Source: Oscillatoriales cyanobacterium (GTDB taxonomy: Bacteria > Cyanobacteriota > Cyanobacteriia > Cyanobacteriales > Laspinemataceae). From it: DNA of 37,851 nucleotides. The DNA lies in assembly GCA_011390955.1 (NCBI GenBank), contig JAABRM010000069.1:1-37851 (forward strand), given 5' to 3'. Positions 9,122 to 16,635 of this stretch are shown one piece after another. The stretch's first letter is position 1. Every line of letters starts with the position of its first letter. A program made the position numbers and the translations under genes. The notes below the pieces were generated by a model that was given only the letters and a program-made list of their open reading frames with translations, did no database searches and had not been told where the DNA came from.

Positions 9122-10189
9122 ATGACAAAAATGCGGGTGGGGCTGTTATTTGGCGGTCGTTCCGGGGAGCACGAAGTCTCGATTATCTCAGCCAGAGCGA
9201 TCGCCCGTGGGTTGAGTCAGGGCAACAACGCGGATAAATATGAAATGCTGCCGTTCTATATCCAAAAAGATGGCTTGTGGCAAGGGCCAGAGGTGGCGCA
9301 ACAGGTACTAGAAACCGGAGAAGCGATCGCCTGCCCCAGCAGTATCGAACAGCGATCGCGCTTATGGCAATTCCCGGCAGCCGCTGCGTCCGTAGATGTG
9401 TGGTTTCCCATCATCCACGGGCCAAACGGGGAAGACGGCACCATTCAAGGGCTCTTGACCTTAATGCAAACCCCATTCGTGGGCAGTGGGGTGACGGGTT
9501 CGGCGGTAGGCATGGACAAATTAGCCATGAAAGACGCCTTCGCCCAAGCGGGGTTATCCCAAGTAAAATACATGAGTGTCAGTCGGTCAGAAGTTTGGTC
9601 AAATCCTTGTGTTTTTCCCAAACTCTGCGACAAAATCGAGGAAACCCTGGGTTATCCTTGTTTCGTCAAACCAGCTAACTTAGGGTCGTCGGTGGGCATT
9701 TCCAAAGTGCGATCGCGCAGTCAACTAGAAGCCGCCTTAGACAAAGCAGCCGCCTTTGACCGTCGCCTCATCGTGGAAGCGGGAGTAGTCGCCAGAGAGG
9801 TAGAATGTGCGGTACTGGGCAATGACCAGCCAAAAGCCTCGGTGGTGGGGGAAATTACCTACCAAAGTGATTTTTACGACTACGAAACCAAATATACGGA
9901 CGGCAAAGCCCAACTGCATATTCCGGCATCTTTAAGCCCGGAAATTTCCGCCCAAATTCAGGAAATGGCCACCAAAGCATTTTTAGCCATTGATTGTGCG
10001 GGGTTAGCGAGAATGGACTTCTTCTATGTCGAAGCAACGGGAGAAATCTTAATTAATGAAGTAAACACCCTGCCCGGTTTTACCTCATTGAGTATGTATC
10101 CCCAACTTTGGGCAGCCACGGGCATTCCCTTTCCCGAATTAGTCAATCGCTTGATTCAACTGGCCTTAGAACGACATCCTGGGAGTTAA
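9122..10189 (+). CDS. ddl: D-alanine--D-alanine ligase
   Basis: 355 residues, normal for Ddl, the cytoplasmic ATP-grasp enzyme that joins two D-alanines for peptidoglycan precursors. Visible motifs: [17 protein letters not shown] (start), [55 protein letters not shown] (ATP-grasp), and the C-terminal [21 protein letters not shown] with the metal ligands. The ATG has a good Shine-Dalgarno AGAGGAAAG. That site starts only 3 bp after the degenerate terminal CRISPR repeat, so no room is left for a local promoter unless it lies inside the array. Confidence 0.97.
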   Translation: MTKMRVGLLFGGRSGEHEVSIISARAIARGLSQGNNADKYEMLPFYIQKDGLWQGPEVAQQVLETGEAIACPSSIEQRSRLWQFPAAAASVDVWFPIIHGPNGEDGTIQGLLTLMQTPFVGSGVTGSAVGMDKLAMKDAFAQAGLSQVKYMSVSRSEVWSNPCVFPKLCDKIEETLGYPCFVKPANLGSSVGISKVRSRSQLEAALDKAAAFDRRLIVEAGVVAREVECAVLGNDQPKASVVGEITYQSDFYDYETKYTDGKAQLHIPASLSPEISAQIQEMATKAFLAIDCAGLARMDFFYVEATGEILINEVNTLPGFTSLSMYPQLWAATGIPFPELVNRLIQLALERHPGS

Positions 10190-10220
10190 AATTTCCCAGC
10201 ATCATTAAATCTTTTTCTGC

Positions 10221-10348
10221 TAAGTAGGTGAACATAATTAATTGCACTTTTCTGTTCCCACCGATAGGCTGTGGATTCCCGCATTCGCGGGAATGACAGT
10301 TTTTTTCTGGTATGGTCTGTGGTGCATTTATTTCTGCCCGTAAACTTA
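10221..10348. repeat. MITE (TA-AGTAGGTG family), copy A, decayed right end
   Basis: Left end TAAGTAGGTGAACATAATTA is intact; the right end reads CTGCCCGTAAACTTA and has lost the CACCTACT core. Internal palindrome ATTCCCGCATTCGCGGGAAT. Confidence 0.85.
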
Positions 10349-10463
10349 TCTTTCAGGAACCGTTGGACCGATCGATCGCTAAAGGTGAAATTTGTTCTGG
10401 GATCGTTGATAATTGATCCTGGAGCATTACAGCAATTTTCTCCGCGATTAAACCACACCCGTC

Positions 10464-10511
10464 GGGGATTAAAATCCCCGCCTGTAGGGGTCAACGGCTG
10501 TTGACCCCTAC
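10464..10511. repeat. Two adjacent perfect hairpins
   Basis: GGGGATTAAAATCCCC at 10464-10479 and a 12-bp-arm hairpin GTAGGGGTCAAC / GTTGACCCCTAC at 10484-10511. They lie downstream of ddl without a T-run, so they look like repetitive palindromes more than a terminator. The rest of 10349-10573 shows nothing recognisable. Confidence 0.7.
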
Positions 10512-10573
10512 TAAAAGCGGCGGGAATTCATTATCCGGGCGGTTATAGTGATTTCAATTAAGATTGATATAAC

Positions 10574-10728
10574 TAAGTAGGCGAACATAATTAATTGCAC
10601 TTTTCGTTCTCCACCGTAAATCCTTGGATTCCCGTCGGAGTTTACCCCCGCGAAGGCCGCCATCGGCGGGAATGACAGTTTTTCTCCCGATCTGGTCTGT
10701 AGTGCATTTATTTCTGCCCACCTACTTA
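10574..10728. repeat. MITE (TA-AGTAGGTG family), copy B
   Basis: Ends TAAGTAGGCGAACATAATTA and CTGCCCACCTACTTA are inverted, bounded by TA on both sides. The interior is nearly the same as copy C (11915-12064), including CCGTCGGAGTTTACCCCCGC. No transposase. Confidence 0.9.
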
Positions 10729-10730
10729 TT

Positions 10731-10798
10731 TAGGGGCGCAAGCATTGCGCCCCTACAGCAAATCAACATATATTGTAGGGGCGCAATGCTTGCGCCCC
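10731..10798. repeat. Two GC-rich palindromes (GTAGGGGCGCAAGCATTGCGCC type)
   Basis: TAGGGGCGCAAGCATTGCGC... at 10731-10756 and its near inverse at 10775-10798. They directly follow MITE copy B. A tail like the cas1-cas2 MITE end (GAAAACCGCTGTA) occurs at 10853-10865. No gene is seen in 10190-10973. Confidence 0.75.
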
Positions 10799-10973
10799 CT
10801 GATGTTTTATCGAAATCACAATTGAAATAACTATAATGTAGTTTACTGATTAGAAAACCGCTGTAATATTTAACGTTTAACGATTAATCGGTCATTTCCA
10901 TTCATTGCCAGAAAACGCCAGAAAACGCCAGAAAACGCCAGAAACTAATTCCCAGACAAAATTCCCAGAAACA

Positions 10974-11666
10974 ATGATGAATTCACCTGATGCACAATCA
11001 TTTTTCAGCCGATCGCCCACCATTCAGCCATTGAATTCAATATCAAGCTGGAAAACTGAAGACTGGTACGATCGCGACTCTTATCAGCAACGGCAGCTAA
11101 AGCGGTTGCAGGCGTTGGTTCCCCCGGTGCAACCACCCCCTTTGCAGTTGGGTTACTTGACGCCAAACCAAGAATATCAGGTGCAACGGTTACGGCGTTT
11201 AGTCCCACCAGCGCAGCCCATACCGACTTTTCGGCGTCGGCGGCCCCGGACACAGCCCCGGACAGTGGGTGGAGTCAGCCAGATCCCCCCGACAGCAGAC
11301 ATTTCCGTGACGCGATCGGTCCGTACCCCAGGTGTCAGCCCAAGACCCCGCAAAAACCGGATGCGTCGTCCGGCAAGAGGCGTCACCAGATCGTACCCAA
11401 GGCTAAGGGTATTGTCCAATATAATCACCCGTTATGGCTGGGGTATTTGTGCGGGAACTTGGATTGTTTTGGTGATTAGCGGTGGACTGGCGGGTAAAGT
11501 GTTAATGAATCCTGAATATGCGACGACTTATTCCGCTTCTTATGAGTCCCCGGCAAGTGAAATGCCAAGTCAACAAACAGAAAACCCCTGGTCATTATAT
11601 GGTGCGATCGGGCTAGGTGGTGCGGGAGTGACTTGGCTGATTTCTCAATGCTTCAAACCGAACTAA
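10974..11666 (+). CDS. Unrecognised basic, proline-rich membrane protein
   Basis: I do not recognise this gene. From the ATG at 10974 it encodes about 230 residues. The frame is open further upstream to a TTG at 10905, but that extension translates a CCAGAAAACG tandem repeat, so the ATG is preferred. Visible: two similar segments (RQLKRLQALVPPVQPPP and YQVQRLRRLVPPAQPIP, about residues 44-60 and 71-87), an Arg/Pro-rich stretch to about 155, then two hydrophobic helices (GICAGTWIVLVISGGLAGKV near 155-175 and LYGAIGLGGAGVTWLIS near the end). It looks like a cytoplasmic basic tail anchored by two C-terminal helices. No Shine-Dalgarno sequence is clear. Confidence 0.6.
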   Translation: MMNSPDAQSFFSRSPTIQPLNSISSWKTEDWYDRDSYQQRQLKRLQALVPPVQPPPLQLGYLTPNQEYQVQRLRRLVPPAQPIPTFRRRRPRTQPRTVGGVSQIPPTADISVTRSVRTPGVSPRPRKNRMRRPARGVTRSYPRLRVLSNIITRYGWGICAGTWIVLVISGGLAGKVLMNPEYATTYSASYESPASEMPSQQTENPWSLYGAIGLGGAGVTWLISQCFKPN

Positions 11667-11673
11667 GAAACGA

Positions 11674-11914
11674 ACTCAGAAACCGGGTTTCTTATTTGCC
11701 TAAAACAGATAACCTTAATTTTCACCACAGAAACCCGGTTTCTAGGTTATCTGCGAGGGACTCAGAAACCGGGTTTCTTATGTGCTTAAAACAGATAACC
11801 TTAATTTTCACCAAAGAAACCCGGTTTCTAGGTTATCTGCGAGGGACTCAGAAACCGGGTTTCTTATTTGCTTAAAATAGATAACCTTAATTTTCACCAA
11901 AGAAACCCGGTTTC
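11674..11914. repeat. Tandem repeats with AGAAACCGGGTTTCT palindromes
   Basis: About three units of 86 bp, each with CAGAAACCGGGTTTCTTAT, ACAGATAACCTTAATTTTCA, and the near-inverse AGAAACCCGGTTTCTAGGTT. The same unit recurs at 15500-15730 and 15885-15923, and fragments flank 27597-27677. Confidence 0.92.
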
Positions 11915-11916
11915 TA

Positions 11917-12062
11917 AGTAGGTGAACATAATTAATTGCACTTTTCGTTCTCCGCCGATAGGTTTTGGATTCCCGTCGGAGTTTACCCCCGCGAAGGCCG
12001 CCATCGGCGGGAATGACAGTTTTTCTTCTGATATGGTCTGCATTTATTTCTGCCCACCTACT
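11917..12062. mobile_element. MITE (AGTAGGTG family), copy C, with TA target duplication
   Basis: A 146-bp element begins AGTAGGTGAACATAATTAAT and ends CTGCCCACCTACT, flanked by TA at 11915-11916 and 12063-12064. The homologous site beside the second Uma2 gene (15922-15923) is empty and has a single TA in the same context, GGTTTC-TA-GGTTATTG. This shows an insertion that duplicated TA, as IS630/Tc1-mariner elements do. There is no ORF, so it is non-autonomous. Confidence 0.88.
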
Positions 12063-12066
12063 TAGG

Positions 12067-12693
12067 TTATTGAAAAATTTGGGCTGCGGTTAATTGTAAT
12101 TCTGGGAAAGCCAAAGACTCGATGATTTGATCGTCGCGAAATTGCTTAACTTCATATTCCCCATCGACCATAGTATAAACGGAAATAGTCGGTGATTTCG
12201 CATCACCAATAAAGCGGCGACCACCTAAACCCAGATAGTCTACAATCCAGTATTCTGGTATCCCCATTAACTCATAATCCCCGACTTTTCTCTGATAATC
12301 ATTTTGCCAATTAGTGCTAACAACTTCTACCACTAACCGCACTGTACTGCCTAAAGTAACGATCGACTCTTTTTGCCAACGAGGTTCATCACTTAACTTC
12401 TGTTTATCTAGGACAATAATATCAGGTTGATAACCCGATTCATCATCAAAGGGTTTCAGCAAGCAATCACCCGGAATAGAATAGGGTAATTCTTTACGGT
12501 CAATTTGCACTCCTAGTTTTAAGCTAATAAAACCAGTAATATTAGAGTGAGAACCTGTTGCTAAGGGCATTTCTACAATCCTTCCGTTGTGTAATTCATA
12601 TTTAACCACTGCATTTTCTGGATACCAGGATACAAATTCATCAAAGGAGATGGGTTTTGTAAACAAGGTGGGTTTTGTAATTGTCTGAGTCAT
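12067..12693 (-). CDS. Uma2 family (DUF820) PD-(D/E)XK nuclease-like protein, copy 1
   Basis: 208 residues. Uma2 proteins are abundant in cyanobacteria and have a restriction-endonuclease-like fold; their biological role is mostly unknown. Motifs: YQPDIIVLDKQ (about residues 92-102, catalytic aspartate), VRLVVEVVSTNW (about 118-129, ExV core), and YELMGIPEYWIVDYLG (about 140-155). The ATG follows no strong Shine-Dalgarno sequence. A second copy with only 18 differences of 208 residues lies at 15926-16552 in the same orientation, so this gene bounds one side of the NACHT module. Confidence 0.9.
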   Translation of the reverse strand: MTQTITKPTLFTKPISFDEFVSWYPENAVVKYELHNGRIVEMPLATGSHSNITGFISLKLGVQIDRKELPYSIPGDCLLKPFDDESGYQPDIIVLDKQKLSDEPRWQKESIVTLGSTVRLVVEVVSTNWQNDYQRKVGDYELMGIPEYWIVDYLGLGGRRFIGDAKSPTISVYTMVDGEYEVKQFRDDQIIESLAFPELQLTAAQIFQ

Positions 12694-12846
12694 GGTTTTT
12701 TTACTTATGAGTAATGAACGGGAAAAAGCAACTTTCTGAGAATTTTTTCGTGACTTGCCATTGGTTCAGGGTAACTTCAATGATCTATCAATAATATATA
12801 ATTTAGTATATAATTTAAAACTGGTAAATGACTGGTGAGGGTGGCA

Positions 12847-14994
12847 ATGAGGAAACAACAAAGTCCGGCTTGGCGCTATCTGCGGTTAGGGTTTGTGGCA
12901 TTGGCATTTGTGCTCTATCCCTATTTTGTGAGTCAAATGCCTACTTTAGCCAAACTGTTGGCAAATGTGCGGAATTGGGCGGTAACTGTTGGCGCACTTT
13001 TTTTTGCAGCGATCGTGTTCGTTTTTGAGCAGGAACTGCTGCACGAAAACTCCGCATCTGACTCAGAGGAGTTGTTACAAAAATTAGCCAAAGAAGATCG
13101 GCAGACGATCGGAGACCGACTGAAAAGTTCTCTGGATCAATATGCTTATATTCCGGTTAGCAGTATTGACTCGCCACAACATTTGGGGCGTCCTCCAGCG
13201 GTTGACTTGCAACGACAATTGCAAAATATGGAAACCGAAGCAGTCACCGACGTAGAAACCAGTAAACCAATTTTAGAGATTTTTGAGGAAGCTAACCGAC
13301 AGTTGCTAATTTTGGGAGAACCGGGCAGTGGCAAGACTACGAAACTGCTGCAACTGGCGGCAGCTTTGGCTGAAGTCGCCAAAAAAGATCCAGAACAGCC
13401 TATCCCGATTATTTTTGAACTGTCCGCATGGCGAGGAGAACCCATGCTGGACTGGATGGCAGAACAAATGACAGGGCAATATGGTGTAGATGTCCAGATT
13501 TGTCGGGATTGGTTAAAGAAAGGTAGAATCGTGCCGTTGCTGGATGGCTTGGATGAGTTGGGTGATGATCCAGATGGGAAATATGGCATTGAACAAGCGA
13601 TTCAGGCGATCGACCGTCTCCAAGAAGATTACCAAGAACAGCAGCCCGCTTTAGTCATCTGTTGTCGGATTAAAGACTATGAAGCGGTCAAAGACGACCA
13701 ACAAGATCCCATCCGGGTGAAAAAAATCGATCGGGCGGTGCGGCTTTGCCCTTTAAGCGATCGGCAAATTCAGGATTATTTAAGCCAACGACTGGGACTG
13801 CACCTGTGGCAGGAGTTGTCCAACTACCCAGGGTTGATGGAGTTAGCCCGGAATCCCATGTTATTAAATCTGATGCCGACCACATATCCCGATGAATTTC
13901 CCAAAGATTCTCCTCAAGACCCGCAAACTTGCCAAAATCGGCTATTTGAAGATTTTTTACAGCAAAAACTCCAGTCTCAGCCTCTGGAAGCATATCGCCC
14001 TAAACAATCCCAACATTACCTCGCGTGGTTGGCTGCCAGTATGCAGCGAGAAGGAATCAATCAACGAGAATTTTTAATCGAAGGATTGCAACCCACTTGG
14101 TTAGAAACTGTCCAACAATGGCGACAATATCGGCTGATCGGCGGGCTGATCGGCGGGCTGATCGGCGGGCCGATCTTTGGGCTGATCTTTGGGCTGATCT
14201 TTGGGCTGATCGGCGGGCTGATCGGCGGGCTGATCGGCGGGCTGATCAGCGGGCTGATCTTTGGGCTGATCTTTGGGCTGATCTGGGGTATTTCCGATAA
14301 CTCCGATAACATTGAACTGACAGAAGCCCTGGATCTATCTTGGCATGGAATTAAGCGCGGGCTGATCTTTGGGCTAATCGGCGGGCTAATCGCAGCGCCG
14401 ATCAACGGGCTGATGTTTGGGCTGATGTTTGGGCTGATCTTTTTCATGCTGTTTGGGCTGATCGTCGGCCCGATCGCAGGGCAGATCGGCGGCTCGATCG
14501 CAGGGCTGATCGGCGGACTGATCCTATGGCCGATCGGCGGGCTGATCGGCGGGCTGAAAGCGGAACTGAAAGTCAGAACCTATCCCAATCAAGGGATTTG
14601 GGAAACAGGGATGAAAACTCTAATTACTATTGGTTTAGCCTTGCCTCTTTGTCCCCTGATATTTATTGTGCCGAATTGGGCAACGGGACAAGAAGTGAAT
14701 CTGACTGACGCGTTGATTCTAGGGGGATGTGCAGGGATTTTACTGGGATTTCAGATGGGGGGTGGTGTGGCAATGGTGCAACATTTTGCCTTGCGGTGGG
14801 TGTTGTCTCGTCGGGGTCGAATGCCCTGGAATTATGCCAAATTTCTCACTGCCGCCAGTGATGCAGGTATCTTAAAACAATCGGGCGGACGTTATCGGTT
14901 TTATCACGATAAATTGCGGGAATATTTAGCCCGTGGCATCGAGTTAAAAATTGAGCCGAAACCGATTTCTCCAATGGATAACCCGGTCAATTAA
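12847..14994 (+). CDS. NACHT-domain NTPase with glycine-zipper membrane repeats
   Basis: About 715 residues from the ATG at 12847, preceded by GAGGG; a GTG at 12835 is the alternative. Two hydrophobic segments lie at the N-terminus (about 10-60). The NACHT NTPase follows: Walker A GEPGSGKTT (about 157-165), Walker B VPLLDGLDEL (about 228-237), and CCRIKDYEAV (sensor region). Residues about 429-570 are a tetrapeptide array of GLIG and GLIF units, hydrophobic with a glycine every fourth residue. The C-terminal part ends in YRFYHDKLREYLARG, a motif common at the end of cyanobacterial NACHT proteins. STAND NTPases act as molecular switches, often in defence; that role is inferred here. The next gene follows in the same frame after the TAA. 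Confidence 0.85.
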   Translation: MRKQQSPAWRYLRLGFVALAFVLYPYFVSQMPTLAKLLANVRNWAVTVGALFFAAIVFVFEQELLHENSASDSEELLQKLAKEDRQTIGDRLKSSLDQYAYIPVSSIDSPQHLGRPPAVDLQRQLQNMETEAVTDVETSKPILEIFEEANRQLLILGEPGSGKTTKLLQLAAALAEVAKKDPEQPIPIIFELSAWRGEPMLDWMAEQMTGQYGVDVQICRDWLKKGRIVPLLDGLDELGDDPDGKYGIEQAIQAIDRLQEDYQEQQPALVICCRIKDYEAVKDDQQDPIRVKKIDRAVRLCPLSDRQIQDYLSQRLGLHLWQELSNYPGLMELARNPMLLNLMPTTYPDEFPKDSPQDPQTCQNRLFEDFLQQKLQSQPLEAYRPKQSQHYLAWLAASMQREGINQREFLIEGLQPTWLETVQQWRQYRLIGGLIGGLIGGPIFGLIFGLIFGLIGGLIGGLIGGLISGLIFGLIFGLIWGISDNSDNIELTEALDLSWHGIKRGLIFGLIGGLIAAPINGLMFGLMFGLIFFMLFGLIVGPIAGQIGGSIAGLIGGLILWPIGGLIGGLKAELKVRTYPNQGIWETGMKTLITIGLALPLCPLIFIVPNWATGQEVNLTDALILGGCAGILLGFQMGGGVAMVQHFALRWVLSRRGRMPWNYAKFLTAASDAGILKQSGGRYRFYHDKLREYLARGIELKIEPKPISPMDNPVN
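14131..14286 (+). repeat. 12-bp coding tandem repeat (GGGCTGATCGGC / GGGCTGATCTTT)
   Basis: Thirteen or so in-frame 12-bp units encode GLIG or GLIF in the NACHT protein; a second, more diverged block continues at 14358-14562. Copy number can change by slippage without shifting the frame. Confidence 0.93.
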
Positions 14995-15501
14995 TTGGTT
15001 GGCATCATTGTTCTATTATTTTTAGGAGTTTTATTACCTCGAATTGCATCAAGCACAATTGCGTTTAACCCAGGTTCGGTGATGGCGATGCATCCGGTAA
15101 TTCAAGCCAGCGATCTAGTCTGGTATGACCGAATCACTTATCCCCGTTGGCGGTCTCCCCAGCGGGATGATGTAGTTGGTTTTTCCACGAAAGACTTAGC
15201 CGCAGAATTTGATTATTCATTCGCATTTCGTCGGATTATTGCTTTACCGGGTGAAACCATTGAAATTCACTCAGGCAAAATCATCATCAATGGCAAACCT
15301 TTCACCCACCCGGACATTAAATTACCGGCCAAATTTGCTCAACCTGAGATTACTCTTAATGCTGATGAATACTATGTGATTGGCCATAACCCCGATTATC
15401 CCGATATGTCAACTTTCGGCGCGGTGGTTCCCCGCGAGAATATTCGGGCTGAGTTAGTGTTAAGAATTTATCCGTTAAATCGGTTTGGTTGGATTCGTTA
15501 G
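14995..15501 (+). CDS. S26 signal peptidase I-like protein lacking the catalytic Ser and Lys
   Basis: 168 residues if started at the TTG at 14995, which directly follows the TAA of the NACHT gene in the same frame. A hydrophobic N-terminal anchor (VGIIVLLFLGVLLPRIA) is followed by the signal peptidase fold: box B region GSVMAMHPVIQASDLVWYD, box D FRRIIALPGETIEIHSGKI, INGKPF, and the C-terminal GHNPDYPDMSTFGAVVPREN. In active enzymes box B has S-M-x-P and box D has K-R-V; here these read A-M-H-P and R-R-I, so both catalytic residues appear replaced, and GDN-x-x-x-S-x-DSR is also altered. It is best read as a pseudoenzyme. It may be a separate coupled gene or the C-terminal part of a former fusion. 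Confidence 0.75.
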   Translation: MVGIIVLLFLGVLLPRIASSTIAFNPGSVMAMHPVIQASDLVWYDRITYPRWRSPQRDDVVGFSTKDLAAEFDYSFAFRRIIALPGETIEIHSGKIIINGKPFTHPDIKLPAKFAQPEITLNADEYYVIGHNPDYPDMSTFGAVVPRENIRAELVLRIYPLNRFGWIR

Positions 15502-15730
15502 AAACCGGGTTTCTTATTCGCCTAAAACAGATAACTGTGATTTTCACCACAGAAACCCGGTTTCTAGGTTATCTGCTTAGACTCAGAAACCGGGTTTCTT
15601 ATTTGCCTAAAACAGATAACTGTGATTTTCACCACAGAAACCCGGTTTCTAGGTAGTTTCTTATTTGCCTAAAACAGATAACCTTAATTTTCACCAAAGA
15701 AACCCGGTTTCTAGGTTATCTGGGAGGGAC
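15502..15730. repeat. Further AGAAACCGGGTTTCT tandem units
   Basis: Same unit as 11674-11914, starting immediately at the end of the signal-peptidase-like gene. The first hairpin could stop transcription but has no long T-run. Confidence 0.9.
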
Positions 15731-15774
15731 TCAGTAAATTTTTGCCCACCCTACAATATAAATACTAAACGATC

Positions 15775-15890
15775 GGGCGAAGCATGACCGGATTCAGATT
15801 AATATTTTCAGCAATAATTTGTCTGCGGTCATGCTTCGCCCCTACAGGTGTTTGTGGTTTACTCAACAGAAAAGCGCTGTAAAACAGATA
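15775..15890. repeat. Reverse-oriented relative of the cas1-cas2 MITE
   Basis: 15781-15845 is the reverse complement of the interior of 3551-3625 with very few differences, and the homology continues through CAGGTGTTTGTGG into the outer end (GAAAAGCGCTGTA). The other outer end is missing. Confidence 0.85.
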
Positions 15891-15925
15891 ACCTTAATTT
15901 TCACCAAAGAAACCCGGTTTCTAGG

Positions 15926-16552
15926 TTATTGAAAAATCTGGGCTGCGGTTAATTGTAATTCTGGGAAAGCCAAAGACTCGATGATTTCTTCCCCTCGAAA
16001 TTGCTTAACTTCATATTCCCCATCGACCATAGTATAAACGGAAATAGTCGGTGATTTCGCATCACCAATAAAGCGGCGACCACCTAAACCCAAATAGTCT
16101 ACAATCCAGTATTCTGGTATCCCCATTAACTCATAATCGCCCACTTTTCTTTGATAATCATTTTGCCAATTAGTGCTCACAACTTCTACCACTAACCGCA
16201 CTGTACTGCCTAAAGTAACGATCGCCTCTTTTTGCCAACGAGGTTCATCACTTAACTTCTGTTTATCTAGGACAATAATATCAGGTTGATAACCCGATTC
16301 ATCATCCCAGGGTTTCAGTAAGCAATCACCCGGAATAGAATAGGGTAATTTTTGCCGTTTGATTTCAAAATGGATTTCACCAGTAATAAAACCAGTAATA
16401 TTAGAGTGAGAACCTGTTGCTAAGGGCATTTCTACAATCCTTCCGTTGTGTAATTCATATTTAACCACTGCATTTTCTGGATACCAGGATACAAATTCAT
16501 CAAAGGAGATGGGTTTTGTAAGCGAGGCGGGTTTTGTAATTGTCTGAGTCAT
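15926..16552 (-). CDS. Uma2 family (DUF820) PD-(D/E)XK nuclease-like protein, copy 2
   Basis: 208 residues, the near-identical partner of 12067-12693 with the same motifs (YQPDIIVLDKQ, VRLVVEVVSTNW, GIPEYWIVDYLG). Of 18 differences, ten fall in residues 57-68 (SLKLGVQIDRKE in copy 1 versus TGEIHFEIKRQK here), so divergence is patchy, suggesting gene conversion or recombination with another family member. The 3' flank is also homologous to copy 1 apart from the MITE inserted there. It is on the opposite strand to the NACHT gene. Confidence 0.9.
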   Translation of the reverse strand: MTQTITKPASLTKPISFDEFVSWYPENAVVKYELHNGRIVEMPLATGSHSNITGFITGEIHFEIKRQKLPYSIPGDCLLKPWDDESGYQPDIIVLDKQKLSDEPRWQKEAIVTLGSTVRLVVEVVSTNWQNDYQRKVGDYELMGIPEYWIVDYLGLGGRRFIGDAKSPTISVYTMVDGEYEVKQFRGEEIIESLAFPELQLTAAQIFQ

Positions 16553-16635
16553 AGTTTAGGGTAATTTTAATGCTCTATTATTACTCAATATTATATCAAT
16601 AATTGATTAATTTGACAACCACAATCAGTCTAATT

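Noticed and set aside
10271-10830. Short plus-strand ORFs after ddl
   Set aside because: They lie entirely in MITE copies A and B and palindromes, and read the repeat sequences.
14061-14447. Minus-strand ORF with ISPKISPPISP repeats and plus-strand ORF with ADRRADRRAD repeats
   Set aside because: Both are other-frame readings of the 12-bp repeat inside the NACHT gene.
12847-15501. Assigning the NACHT pair to a named defence system
   Set aside because: No named system with this gene pair could be confirmed from sequence alone; only the STAND/NACHT class is supported.
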